Under the pieces are notes generated by a model that was given only the letters and a program-made list of their open reading frames with translations, had not been told where the DNA came from and did not search any database. From an uncultured Lachnospiraceae bacterium (GTDB taxonomy: Bacteria > Bacillota > Clostridia > Lachnospirales > Lachnospiraceae), in the NCBI GenBank assembly GCA_900317555.1, contig ONHF01000017.1:1-56526 (forward strand): DNA of 56,526 nucleotides, given 5' to 3'. Below are positions 1 to 8,276 of the stretch, one piece after another. Each line of letters opens with the position of its first letter. The first letter of the stretch is position 1. The position numbers and the translations under genes were made by a program.

Positions 1-1005
1 TTTGTCAAAGATGAACAGATGTACTACATCATTCTGGATGAAATACAGCTGGTTGATGATTTTGAATATATCTTAAACGGTTTGCTTTATGAAAAAAATT
101 TTGATGTTTACGTAACAGGCAGCAACTCCAAATTTTTGTCATCTGATATCATTACAGAGTTCCGCGGGAGGGGGGATCAGATCCGGGTGCAGCCGCTCTC
201 TTTTTCTGAATATCTCCCTGCATGTGGCATAGAAGACAAGTATGATGCGTGGAATGAGTATATGACATATGGCGGGATGCCTTTTGTTGTATCTATACAG
301 GAGGAACAAGATAAGGCGGCATATCTGAAGAATCTGTTTGAACAGGTGTATTTCAGAGATATACTTGAGCGATACGATATAAGAAGAAAGGATATATTAG
401 ATTCCCTGGTAAATTTTCTTGCCTCTTCGGTAGGGTCTCTGACGAATCCACAGAAAATATATGACACATTCAAAAGTAATGGTGAGAAAGAGCTCTCATT
501 AAATACGATAAGCTCCTATCTTTCCTATTTGGAAGACGCATTCATTGTAAACATGGCGGAACGTTATGATATCAAAGGCCGGAAATATATCAGTACCCCT
601 CAGAAGTATTACTTCACGGATCTGGGTTTAAGAAATGCCAGACTGAATTTCAGACAGCAGGAAGAAACACATTTAATGGAAAATGCACTGTATAATGAAC
701 TGTTGTTCCGAGGATATCATGTCGATGTGGGAGTTGTCGAAATTCGCGAACAAGGCAGGAGAAAAAGCACAGAAGTAGACTTTGTATGCAATGAAGGCAG
801 CAATCGATATTATATTCAGTCTGCCCTTCGCTTGGACACGCAGGAAAAGACGCTGCAGGAGAGCAAATCTCTGAATCACATCGGGGATAATTTCAAAAAA
901 ATCATTGTGGTAAAAGATCATATCAAACCATGGCGGACAGAGGATGGAATATTGATAATCGGGGTAATGGATTTTATGCTTGATCCGGAAAGTCTGAAAG
1001 CTTGA
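1..1005 (+). CDS. AAA-fold ATPase with DUF4143 domain, 5' end cut by window edge
   Basis: The reading frame is open to base 1, so the N-terminus, including the Walker A loop, lies outside the window. What is present starts just before the Walker B segment (IILDEIQ, about residues 5-11 of the visible part), followed by a sensor motif VTGSNS, the winged-helix middle region and a C-terminal PD-(D/E)XK-like segment (EVDFVC). This order is that of the AAA_14/DUF4143 ATPases common in Clostridia and Bacteroidia, whose cellular role is not established. The last residues (FKKIIVVKD...) are the same segment that survives in the remnant at 4838-5043. The DNA is visibly richer in A+T than the genes further downstream. 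Confidence 0.85.
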   Translation, partial: FVKDEQMYYIILDEIQLVDDFEYILNGLLYEKNFDVYVTGSNSKFLSSDIITEFRGRGDQIRVQPLSFSEYLPACGIEDKYDAWNEYMTYGGMPFVVSIQEEQDKAAYLKNLFEQVYFRDILERYDIRRKDILDSLVNFLASSVGSLTNPQKIYDTFKSNGEKELSLNTISSYLSYLEDAFIVNMAERYDIKGRKYISTPQKYYFTDLGLRNARLNFRQQEETHLMENALYNELLFRGYHVDVGVVEIREQGRRKSTEVDFVCNEGSNRYYIQSALRLDTQEKTLQESKSLNHIGDNFKKIIVVKDHIKPWRTEDGILIIGVMDFMLDPESLKA

Positions 1006-1389
1006 TTGCTTGATAACAACATTGCCTGGAATATCAAAGCCTGATGTAAGAGAAGGAGGAAGAACTCACTCAGACTTTGATTTCCTGCTCGCTGCGGAAT
1101 GTGAAGAGGATGCCGTCCTTGGAGTAGGGAGGTCAGGTGATCAAAAGTATCCGGTATTTTCCGTCCGACTGCTTATAATCAGAAAAGAAGGAGAGAAAAT
1201 CATTACAAGGCACAATACGGAATAGGAATGTTCCAATGACAGAACGCCGCGCGTCGAACGATTCCGTCAGATGATTTGTCCGCAGATGCGATGATCGATT
1301 CTGGCAGGAGGCAGCACCGGGACGATAACGTCGGAGAAGATGAAAGGTCTGAGGCTGTTTCTGAAGCATCCGGGTTCTTCACACCGAAT
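1006..1389. other. Intergenic stretch, no supportable gene
   Basis: No frame here shows a recognisable protein. A 71-codon frame at 1010-1225 has no ribosome-binding site and no family resemblance that I can see. The stretch leads into a methionyl-tRNA synthetase remnant and may be further decayed sequence from the same gene. Confidence 0.4.
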
Positions 1390-1597
1390 GAAAAGATCGA
1401 TTTTACCGGTGTAAAAATCGAGCCGCTGTCCCGGAATCAGGTTGATTACGACACCTTCAGCAAGTTCGGTTTCCTGGAGGTGAAGGTAAAAGAATGCTTG
1501 GCTGTTCCGAAAGAGTAAGAAGCTTTCATATGATAAACTTATACAGGAAAATTCCCAGATCTCATGGGAGCTGATAAAAATCCTATGAAAATCTGCT
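1390..1597 (+). pseudogene. metG: Remnant of methionyl-tRNA synthetase C-terminal tRNA-binding (OB-fold) domain
   Basis: The frame read through about 1510 gives VDYDTFSKFGFLEVKVKECL then AVPK. This is the layout of the EMAP/Trbp111-type tRNA-binding domain at the C-terminus of clostridial MetRS (acidic start, DF-K, V-V-EC, VPKSKKL). The continuation SKKL needs a +1 shift at about 1514. A further piece resembling the domain's closing 'LMG...GM' motif (LMGADKNPM) appears at about 1560-1590 in another frame, with the OB-fold core between them missing. There is no start codon with a ribosome-binding site and no catalytic domain. I read it as a frameshifted, internally deleted remnant. The match is by eye and the domain is short. 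Confidence 0.5.
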
Positions 1598-1604
1598 GAA
1601 TCAT

Positions 1605-1646
1605 GGACAGGCGACATTATAATAGATGTTGCCTGTCCGTTATTTT
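1605..1646 (+). terminator. Rho-independent terminator-like hairpin
   Basis: A 13-bp stem (GGACAGGCGACAT pairing with ATGTTGCCTGTCC, one G-U pair) with an 8-nt loop is followed by GTTATTTT. It sits just after the metG remnant, which fits a terminator left over from the former gene. Confidence 0.6.
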
Positions 1647-1835
1647 GCCACAGAAAATGACGATCCATGAAGATTCTGATTATTACCAGGCGCAGCCGGT
1701 GCTGAGGTTTTGCAACTGGTCATAACATGAGCATTCATTTTCTGAATGCGCGGCCTGTCTGGCCGCGGACAGGCGGGGAGACCGTTCAGCATCTCCATTA
1801 CGAGAAAAATCAAAATCAGATATGAAGGGGTGGAT

Positions 1836-2384
1836 ATGAATCACTGCGGGACCTGTACGATAGAAACGGAAAGGCTGTTGTTAAGAAAATTTATGGTTGA
1901 AGATTCAGAAGCCATGTTTCAAAATTGGGCATCTGACAAAGAGGTTACGAAGTTTCTGACATGGCCTGCTTATACCAGTTTGGCTACTGCAATTCATATA
2001 CTGAATGAATGGACTACGTCCTATCAAAAGCCGGATTTTTATCAGTGGGCAATTGTGCCGAAAGATATCAATGAACCGATTGGTTCAATTTCTGTCGTAT
2101 CAACCAATGAAAAAACGCAGATGGCAGAAATCGGTTACTGCATTGGCAGGTCGTGGTGGGACCAGGGCATAACTTCGGAGGCGTTGAGCGCAGTAATAAA
2201 TTTTATGTTCGATCAGGTCGGCGCGAATCGTATCCAGGCAAAACACGACGTAAATAATCCTCATTCAGGACTGGTTATGAAAAAATGCGGAATGAAGTAT
2301 GAAGGTACCTTAAGAAGCGCGGCTGTTAATAATCAGGGCGTCTGCGATGTGAGCATCTATGCATTATTAAAGTCAGATCGATAA
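1836..2384 (+). CDS. GNAT acetyltransferase, RimJ/RimL type
   Basis: A 182-residue GCN5-related N-acetyltransferase. It opens with the RimJ/RimL signature IETERLLLRKF, followed by a W-rich first half and the acetyl-CoA binding region around GYCIGRSWWDQGITSEAL, then the C-terminal ANRIQAKHDVNNPHSGLVMKKCGM stretch typical of ribosomal-protein or small-molecule acetylating enzymes. The acceptor cannot be told from the sequence. The start at 1836 is chosen because AAGGGG lies about 6 nt upstream and the family begins here; an upstream in-frame ATG at 1746 would add 30 unrelated residues. It is monocistronic, between a terminator and the nitroreductase promoter. Confidence 0.85.
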   Translation: MNHCGTCTIETERLLLRKFMVEDSEAMFQNWASDKEVTKFLTWPAYTSLATAIHILNEWTTSYQKPDFYQWAIVPKDINEPIGSISVVSTNEKTQMAEIGYCIGRSWWDQGITSEALSAVINFMFDQVGANRIQAKHDVNNPHSGLVMKKCGMKYEGTLRSAAVNNQGVCDVSIYALLKSDR

Positions 2385-2445
2385 ATCCCGGTTTTGCGGA
2401 TCCGCCGCGGGTGGGTATGCCCTTTAAACAGACAGTAAATGATTA

Positions 2446-2490
2446 TTGACACATATAATCACATACGATAAAGTATCTGTATCAGATACA
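2446..2490 (+). promoter_or_regulatory. Promoter with palindromic operator for the nitroreductase-Rrf2-dehydrogenase operon
   Basis: A -35 box TTGACA (2446-2451) and -10-like TAAAGT (2469-2474) are separated by exactly 17 bp. Overlapping the end of the -10 and covering the start site is a perfect palindrome, TGTATC-A-GATACA (2478-2490), with a second nested pair GTATC/GATAC (2473-2489). The only regulator in the operon is the Rrf2-family protein, so autorepression through this site is the simplest inference. The promoter also shows that the coding start is 2518, not upstream. Confidence 0.75.
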
Positions 2491-2517
2491 GGTATAACAC
2501 AGAAAGCGAGAAGTGAA

Positions 2518-3330
2518 ATGAACACAGAAATTATTAGAAATAGAAAGAGCGTACGAACATATAAGGAACAGGCAATTCCGGAGAAGACACTGAACCTGGT
2601 GAGAGATTATCTGAAGCATGACACAGGACTCTTTGATGTACCCATTACCTTTTCCATTTTGAATGCGCGGGAAAACGGGGTCAGCAGTCCTGTGATTCTT
2701 GGCGCGGATACTTATGTTGCCGGGAAATATCAAAAACAGAAGAATGCGGAACTATCGTTTGGGTATGCTTTTGAGAAGTTCATCCTCTATGCTGCCTCAC
2801 TTGGTCTTGGAACAGTATGGCTGGCAGCGACGATTGACCGTAAAGCGTTCGAAAAAGCCATTCAGTTAAAGGAGGATGAGGTGATGCCGGCAGTCACTCC
2901 ATTGGGATATGCAGCCGAAAAACGATCCATCCGTGAGAGCATGATGCGAAGGGGAATGAAATCGGACAGCCGCGTTCCGTTTGGAGAACTGTTTTTCCGC
3001 GATAACTTTCAGAACCCGTTGAACGAGAGCGATGCGGGCATATGGCAGCTGCCACTTGAAATGGTGCGTCTCGCTCCTTCTGCTACGAACAAGCAGCCCT
3101 GGAGAGCCGTTGCGGAAAAGAACCGGGTCCATTTTTATGAAAAAAAGACGCCGGGATATGACAGAGAAGCTACCGTAGATATTCAGAAGGTGGATCTTGG
3201 GATTGCACTCTGCCATTTTGAAATAGCTGCTGAAGAAAGCGGATTAAAGGGCAAATTTATACAGTCGGATCCCGGTATCATGGCAGCAGAAGACACAGAG
3301 TATATTGCAACATATATACTGGAGGGATAA
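2518..3330 (+). CDS. Nitroreductase-family FMN oxidoreductase
   Basis: A 270-residue nitroreductase of the 'nitroreductase A' type. The N-terminal IIRNRKSVRTY is the FMN-phosphate binding start (R-RRS-R) of the family. The YAFEKFILYAASLGLGTVWLA segment and the later RLAPSATNKQPWR motif supply further flavin contacts. These enzymes use NAD(P)H to reduce nitroaromatics, quinones or unsaturated carbonyls in the cytosol. GAGAAG precedes the ATG at 2518; frames further up overlap the promoter. The stop is 2 bp before the GTG start of the Rrf2 regulator, so the genes are co-transcribed, suggesting induction by an electrophile or redox stress. Confidence 0.88.
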   Translation: MNTEIIRNRKSVRTYKEQAIPEKTLNLVRDYLKHDTGLFDVPITFSILNARENGVSSPVILGADTYVAGKYQKQKNAELSFGYAFEKFILYAASLGLGTVWLAATIDRKAFEKAIQLKEDEVMPAVTPLGYAAEKRSIRESMMRRGMKSDSRVPFGELFFRDNFQNPLNESDAGIWQLPLEMVRLAPSATNKQPWRAVAEKNRVHFYEKKTPGYDREATVDIQKVDLGIALCHFEIAAEESGLKGKFIQSDPGIMAAEDTEYIATYILEG

Positions 3331-3332
3331 TC

Positions 3333-3776
3333 GTGGACACTAAATTTTCGTCGGCTATCCATACGTTGATTCTGATCTCTGAATCAGAGACGCCCATGAA
3401 TTCCGATCAGATTGCGAAAAGCGTCGGTACAAACGCAAGCTATATCCGGAAACTCACCACAAGGTTAAGTAAAGCCGGAATCATCGAGGGACGCCGGGGT
3501 GTTGGCGGTTTCCGGCTTGTCAGGAAGCCGGAGGATATTTCTCTTCTTGACATCTACAAGGCTGTCATGGAGACAGATAAGCTGCATCTGTTTGATCTCC
3601 ATCAGAATCCGAATGATGCCTGCGTTGTCGGGCATAATATCCGACCGGTTCTTGGGGATATGTTTCGGGATATGGAAGAAAGTGTGGAAAAAAGATTGCA
3701 GGGTATGACGCTCGCAGACTGCATTGGCAGCATGCAGGAATATATCAGGAAAAACAACAAGGAGACCATACATTGA
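3333..3776 (+). CDS. Rrf2-family transcriptional regulator (YwnA-like)
   Basis: A 147-residue winged-helix regulator. The N-terminal domain (about 1-70) holds the Rrf2 helix-turn-helix (MNSDQIAKSVGTNASYIRKL) and the glycine-rich wing GIIEGRRGVGGFRL. The three clustered cysteines that bind Fe-S in IscR/NsrR are absent; only C97 and C128 are seen, so it resembles the cluster-free YwnA/redox-switch group. The start is GTG at 3333 with GGAGGG upstream, nearly touching the nitroreductase stop, and its own stop overlaps the next gene's TTG start. It probably binds the palindrome at 2478-2490. Confidence 0.85.
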   Translation: MDTKFSSAIHTLILISESETPMNSDQIAKSVGTNASYIRKLTTRLSKAGIIEGRRGVGGFRLVRKPEDISLLDIYKAVMETDKLHLFDLHQNPNDACVVGHNIRPVLGDMFRDMEESVEKRLQGMTLADCIGSMQEYIRKNNKETIH

Positions 3777-4798
3777 AAGCAGCAGTTTTAACACATTATG
3801 ACAAAAAAGGTACAGATCTTGAAATGTTGGACCTTCCGGTACCTGTTCCGGAGGATGACGAAATCCTTGTTCGTATTATGGCGGCGGCTGTAAATCCGCT
3901 GGACAACATGATCATCCGCGGGGAAGTAAAATTGATCGTGCCCTACAAAATGCCGCTCATTATGGGAAATGAATTTTCCGGAGTGGTTGAAAAGGCCGGA
4001 AAGAGAGTGACCCGCTTCAAAGCCGGTGACCGGGTCTATGGCCGGATGCCGCTTAAAAAGATCGGCGCATTCGCGGAGTATGCCGCAGTGAAAGAATCTG
4101 CTCTGGCGCATATTCCGGACAATCTGTCCTTCGAGGAGGCGGCAACAGTTCCACTTACTGCTCTTACAGCGATGCAGGCCTTCGAGATCATGCAGGTTAA
4201 ACCGGGAGAATCCGTGTTCATTTCCGGAGGAACAGGAAGTCTTGGTGCGATGGCGATCCCGGTAGCCAGCAGTCTTGGACTGCATGTTTATACAAATGGC
4301 AGTGCGGAAAATGAAGAACGGGTAAGAAAACTGGGCGCCGAAAAATTCATCGACTATAAAAAAGAAAATTATGTCGATGTTTTATCCGATGTCGACCACG
4401 TTCTTGATACGCTTGGTGACCGTGCACTTCCTGATGAATTTCAGGTGCTGAAAAAGGGCGGCAGTCTGGTATCTCTAAGAGGGCTGCCAAATGGCAGGTT
4501 CGCAAAAAGAAGCAGGATGCCGCTTGTTAAGAGAGTACTTTTTCAGCTGGCCGGAAGAAAGTATGACAAAATGGCGGCGGCAAAGAATCAGACCTATGAT
4601 TTCCTCTTTGTACATGAGGACGGGAATCAGTTGGAAAAGATGGCCGGCTTGTTTGACAAGGATCATCCGCTGGAAACTTCGATTGATGCCGTATTCAGTT
4701 TGGATCAGGTAAATGAAGCATTGGCTAAGGTAAAGCGCGGCGGGTCCAAAGGAAAAACAATCATCAAAGTTCATGATTCACAGAACGCCAATGGATAA
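3773..4798 (+). CDS. Zinc-less MDR-family NADP-dependent dehydrogenase / quinone reductase
   Basis: A 341-residue medium-chain dehydrogenase/reductase. The GroES-like domain starts MKAAVLTHY and includes PLIMGNEFSGVV; the Rossmann domain carries the nucleotide motif GGTGSLG (about residues 150-156). The structural-zinc cysteines of true alcohol dehydrogenases are missing, as in quinone or enal/enone reductases. The start is TTG at 3773, overlapping the Rrf2 stop, with AAGGAG 10 nt upstream. Third gene of the redox operon, so it likely works with the nitroreductase on quinones or reactive carbonyls. Confidence 0.85.
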   Translation: MKAAVLTHYDKKGTDLEMLDLPVPVPEDDEILVRIMAAAVNPLDNMIIRGEVKLIVPYKMPLIMGNEFSGVVEKAGKRVTRFKAGDRVYGRMPLKKIGAFAEYAAVKESALAHIPDNLSFEEAATVPLTALTAMQAFEIMQVKPGESVFISGGTGSLGAMAIPVASSLGLHVYTNGSAENEERVRKLGAEKFIDYKKENYVDVLSDVDHVLDTLGDRALPDEFQVLKKGGSLVSLRGLPNGRFAKRSRMPLVKRVLFQLAGRKYDKMAAAKNQTYDFLFVHEDGNQLEKMAGLFDKDHPLETSIDAVFSLDQVNEALAKVKRGGSKGKTIIKVHDSQNANG

Positions 4799-4818
4799 AA
4801 ATGCGGAATCCGCATTTT
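4798..4818 (+). terminator. Short terminator-like hairpin after the dehydrogenase
   Basis: A 9-bp stem AAAATGCGG/CCGCATTTT with an AAT loop begins in the stop codon and ends TTTTGT. The stem is compact and the U tract short, so termination may be partial. Confidence 0.5.
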
Positions 4819-4837
4819 GTATCATTATTATACAGGG

Positions 4838-5043
4838 ATGATGAAAATGGAAATTCGCAGGGACACCTGTCTGAACAAGCTGATTTCCAAGCGCCATAAT
4901 GGGTTGATCAAGGTCATTACCGGCGTGCGCAGATGCGGAAAATCGTATATGCTTTTTCCGACAGGTTGCAGCAGGAAGAAAGACCTATGATCAATACGGG
5001 CGGCGGATTCAAAAAAATCATCATCCCGATTACGCCGGTTTGA
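4838..5043 (+). pseudogene. Internally deleted DUF4143 ATPase remnant
   Basis: The first about 45 codons read as a normal N-terminus of an AAA_14/DUF4143 ATPase, including the Walker A region TGVRRCGKSYML. In another frame the sequence then continues QQEERPMINTGGGFKKIII, which is the C-terminal end of the same family (compare FKKIIVVKD near the end of the gene at 1-1005), and stops at 5043. About 300 codons between the two ends, including Walker B, are gone and the join is out of frame. It is thus a two-ended scar of a deleted gene and cannot be functional. Confidence 0.8.
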
Positions 5044-5048
5044 CTATA

Positions 5049-5088
5049 AAAGAAGGCAGGTACTTTTGTCGGAGTACCTGCCTTCTTT
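5049..5088. terminator. Perfect 15-bp hairpin, probable bidirectional terminator
   Basis: Arms 5049-5063 and 5074-5088 (AAAGAAGGCAGGTAC and its complement) are perfectly paired around a 10-nt loop. The A/T-rich ends give a U-rich tail on both strands. It separates the ATPase remnant from the LacI locus. Confidence 0.7.
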
Positions 5089-5194
5089 ATTGGATAGTAA
5101 ACTGCGGGCCTGATGCTCTGCAGATGTGATACTTCATCCGCCTGGCTGGCAGCAACCTGTGTCGAGGGAAGGAGGACAAAAACAGAAAAATTGA

Positions 5195-5257
5195 TTGACA
5201 TCTGAGCAAAGGGCAGATATACTATGCTTAACCGCTTAAGTAGTTAAGCGGTTAAGC
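5195..5257 (+). promoter_or_regulatory. Strong promoter and double LacI-type operator
   Basis: The -35 TTGACA (5195-5200) and -10 TATACT (5218-5223) have the ideal 17-bp spacing. Immediately downstream, at the start site, is a perfect inverted repeat: GCTTAACCGCTTAA (5226-5239), spacer GTAG, then its complement (5244-5257). Each 14-bp arm is itself a near-palindrome of the LacI operator form CTTAA-CCGC-TTAAG with a central CpG, so two operators lie head to head about 17 bp apart. This fits tight autorepression of the whole sugar operon by the LacI protein encoded next. Confidence 0.9.
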
Positions 5258-5290
5258 TGGCTGCTCATCACGAATAACCGGGAGCAAATT

Positions 5291-6319
5291 ATGATGAACA
5301 ATAAAGTGACATTGAAAAATGTAGCGGATTATGTGGGCGTCTCCACAGCAACCGTTTCATACGTTCTGAATGGAAAACAACAGTCCATTTCCGATGAGAC
5401 GAAGGAAGCAATCCTGAACGCGGTCAAGGAGCTTGGCTATTATCCGAACATGAACGCAAAGGAACTTGCATCCAATCGATCCCAATTGATCGGCGTTGTT
5501 GTACCGCAGACAGAAGGCGACAACAAGAGTGTGTTCGCAAACAGTTTTTACGGAGAAATCCTCGGCAGTATAGAACGCGAGGCAAGGCAGCAGGGCTATC
5601 AGGTGGTGATTTCGTGTGCGGATCTGGACGACAACTATATCCGGATTGCATATGAGAGGAATTTAAGCGGGATCATTGCCATCGGTGTATATCAGGATGA
5701 AATTCTCAGCAAACTGTCCGAGACGAAAATCCCGGTTGTTTTAATTGATAGTTACTGTAAAACACAGGACTTTGACAATGTAAGGATTGATGATGAACAG
5801 GGAAGTTATCTGGCAACTTCCTATCTGATTCGAAAGGGTCATAGCAGAATCGGTTTTCTCTGCGGACATATTCAGGAAAACGGCGTCATGCAGAAGCGGT
5901 TTCAGGGTTACCGGAAAGCGCTCGAAGAGGCGGGAATCAATCTGAATCCACAATGGATCTTCGAGCGGAAGGTCAGTTTTGAAGACGGAAGACTGGCGGC
6001 GGCTCATGTAGCAAAGGCACTTCCTGAAATGACCGGACTGGTCTGTACGGCTGATATCATGGCGATTGGCCTCATGAAAGGGCTGCATGCATACCGGGTA
6101 ACAGTACCGGAAGATTTATCTCTTATCGGCTTTGATGATCTGGAGATCGCCAATTATCTGGAGCCCGGACTGACAACTGTACATCAGGCAATTGCCGAAA
6201 AGGGAGCAAAGGCATTCGGTTCTCTTCTCAATGAAATCAATGGTAATCGTAAGCAGGAGGATATCGTCCTTCCGGTGTCAATCATTGAGCGGGAAAGTGT
6301 AAAGGAACTGACGAGATGA
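5291..6319 (+). CDS. LacI-family transcriptional repressor
   Basis: A 342-residue LacI/GalR regulator. The helix-turn-helix occupies about residues 4-27 (VTLKNVADYVGVSTATVSYV), followed by the hinge helix and a periplasmic-binding-protein-like effector domain ending in the usual ...GAKAFGSLL / SIIERESV form. The ATG at 5291 has GGGAG 7 nt upstream. First gene of the alpha-glucoside operon; its stop overlaps the next start (ATGA). It most likely binds the paired operator at 5226-5257 and releases it on binding a sugar or sugar phosphate from the GH31 substrates. Confidence 0.93.
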   Translation: MMNNKVTLKNVADYVGVSTATVSYVLNGKQQSISDETKEAILNAVKELGYYPNMNAKELASNRSQLIGVVVPQTEGDNKSVFANSFYGEILGSIEREARQQGYQVVISCADLDDNYIRIAYERNLSGIIAIGVYQDEILSKLSETKIPVVLIDSYCKTQDFDNVRIDDEQGSYLATSYLIRKGHSRIGFLCGHIQENGVMQKRFQGYRKALEEAGINLNPQWIFERKVSFEDGRLAAAHVAKALPEMTGLVCTADIMAIGLMKGLHAYRVTVPEDLSLIGFDDLEIANYLEPGLTTVHQAIAEKGAKAFGSLLNEINGNRKQEDIVLPVSIIERESVKELTR

Positions 6320-8181
6320 TCAGACTGACCGAAGACAACTATTCACGGATTTTTGTGTCGGGGGATCTGCAGATCGATCTGGACCGGAGGAATGAGATAG
6401 CAGTTTGGACATTTCATACCAATTACAAGTTCGCCGGCGGACTTGGGGAAAGGTTCAACGGTCTTAACCAGAAAGGAAAGTCTTACCTCAACGAGGTGGA
6501 GGAAAAATTCTGCAATCAGGGAGACAAAGCTTATATTGCTTCCCCGTTCTTTCTGACAGATGCCGGATTCGGAATAAGCATTGGCACAGATGAGCCGCTG
6601 CAGATCGATTTTCTTGATGATAAAATCGTCTGCTGCATTCCGGAAGATGCCCCGGTTACCCTTTTCAGCGGAGCACCGAAGGAGATAGTGCAAGAGTATT
6701 TTGAAAGCCTTGGGGGAAGCCGGATGCTTCCGGACTATGCCTTCGGACCGTGGATTTCGGCCAATCACTGGAACTCGCAAAGGAATGTGGAAGAGCAGGT
6801 CCAAAGACTGGAAAATTATCAGTTTCCTGCATCGGTGATTGTTCTGGAGGCGTGGTCTGATGAGGCTACCTTTTATGTTTTTCACGGCGCATCGTATCAG
6901 CCAAAGGGCGGCGGCAAGGGGCATTCCTACGAGGAGTTCGACTTTTCACAAAGTCCTTACTGGAAAGATCCGCTGGGAATGATTCAAGAGCTGCATCGCA
7001 GAGGACTCCACCTTATTCTGTGGCAGATCCCGGTTTATAAACAGCAGGAAGAGAACGAGCCGCACTGTATACAGAATGAACTGAATAAGGAAAATGCCGT
7101 TATCAGAAAACTTTGCGTCATGAACGCAGATGGAACGCCATACCGCATCCCGGAGGGACATTGGTTTGCGGGATCCTATATTCCCGACTTTACAAATCCG
7201 CAAACAGTGCAGTCCTGGTTCGAACAGCGGCAGTACCTTCTGGATATCGGAGTGGATGGCTTTAAGACGGATGGAGGAGAGTTCATATATCGGGAAAATA
7301 TCACCTGCCACAACCAAAAGACAGGAAGGCAGGAGAAAAACCGCTATTGTCAGGACTACGTTGGGGCGTACAGCCGTTTTATCGGACAGGATCATATTCT
7401 CTTCTCGAGAGCGGGATACACAGATATGCTGACAACGCCTGCTTACTGGGCCGGGGACCATATGTCGACGAATGCGGAGTTTGCAGCGACCGTGGAAGCG
7501 GGACTTTCGGCGTCTCTTTCCGGAGCCATTTTCTGGGGATTTGATATCGGCGGATTTGCCGGTCCTCTTCCATCAGCGGATTTATATCTTCGCGCAACTA
7601 TGTTTGCCTGCTTCTGTCCGATCATGCAGTGGCATTCCGAGCCGGACGGCGGTCAGTTTCAGGAGATCTTTCAGAATACGGATTTGAACAATGAGCGCAG
7701 CCCGTGGAACATTGCGGCACACAGTGCGGATCCGGACAGGACGTTGCAGGAAATCAGGTACTGGCACTGGTTCCGGATGAACCTCATGCCATATATTCTG
7801 GAGACTGCGCAAAACAGTGTGCGGAACAACATTCCTGTCATGCGGCCGCTCCTTCTGGATTTCCCGAAGGATGGAAAAGCGATCACACAAACGGATGAAT
7901 ACTTGTTCGGAGATGCGCTTCTGGTGGCACCGCTTCTGCAGGAGAACGAGAAGAGCAGAGCCGTATATCTGCCGGATGGTAACTGGATGGGGCTGTTTTC
8001 CGGGAAATGCTATTCGGGCGGACAGGAGATTATGTCCAAGGAGCGATTCCCAGTCTACCTCCGGGCGGGCAACGGTATCGTCATGCTCGGAGAGAACAGA
8101 AAATTTGGTATTCCGTTTCTTAAGGATACAGCAAAGACATACCGGATTACCTATGGAGATAACGGACTGGATGGAAATTGA
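6316..8181 (+). CDS. GH31 glycoside hydrolase (alpha-glucosidase-like), first of two
   Basis: A 621-residue family 31 hydrolase with an N-terminal beta-sandwich, a TIM barrel and C-terminal beta domains. The catalytic nucleophile is D319 in the motif GVDGFKTDGGE (residues 313 onward) and the probable acid/base is D381 in YWAGD. The KTDGGE form differs from the WNDMNEP of classical maltase-like members such as the second GH31 of this operon, pointing to a different linkage or substituted sugar; the substrate cannot be named. There is no signal peptide, so it acts in the cytosol on imported oligosaccharides. The start overlaps the lacI stop by 4 bp. Confidence 0.88.
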   Translation: MIRLTEDNYSRIFVSGDLQIDLDRRNEIAVWTFHTNYKFAGGLGERFNGLNQKGKSYLNEVEEKFCNQGDKAYIASPFFLTDAGFGISIGTDEPLQIDFLDDKIVCCIPEDAPVTLFSGAPKEIVQEYFESLGGSRMLPDYAFGPWISANHWNSQRNVEEQVQRLENYQFPASVIVLEAWSDEATFYVFHGASYQPKGGGKGHSYEEFDFSQSPYWKDPLGMIQELHRRGLHLILWQIPVYKQQEENEPHCIQNELNKENAVIRKLCVMNADGTPYRIPEGHWFAGSYIPDFTNPQTVQSWFEQRQYLLDIGVDGFKTDGGEFIYRENITCHNQKTGRQEKNRYCQDYVGAYSRFIGQDHILFSRAGYTDMLTTPAYWAGDHMSTNAEFAATVEAGLSASLSGAIFWGFDIGGFAGPLPSADLYLRATMFACFCPIMQWHSEPDGGQFQEIFQNTDLNNERSPWNIAAHSADPDRTLQEIRYWHWFRMNLMPYILETAQNSVRNNIPVMRPLLLDFPKDGKAITQTDEYLFGDALLVAPLLQENEKSRAVYLPDGNWMGLFSGKCYSGGQEIMSKERFPVYLRAGNGIVMLGENRKFGIPFLKDTAKTYRITYGDNGLDGN

Positions 8182-8276
8182 TTTTCGGGGACAGAGATAT
8201 AAAATGCGGGAACAAGGGGGAGATCCAATGCGTCTTTTCCTTGAAATATAGCAAAACATTCATTGTGGGAGGGAAA

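Noticed and set aside
1010-1225. 71-codon plus-strand frame
   Set aside because: No ribosome-binding site, no family resemblance, begins 4 bp after the preceding stop in decayed sequence.
5049-5088. Riboswitch or attenuator for the LacI operon
   Set aside because: The hairpin lies upstream of the operon's promoter (5195-5223), so it is not in its transcript; a terminator is simpler.
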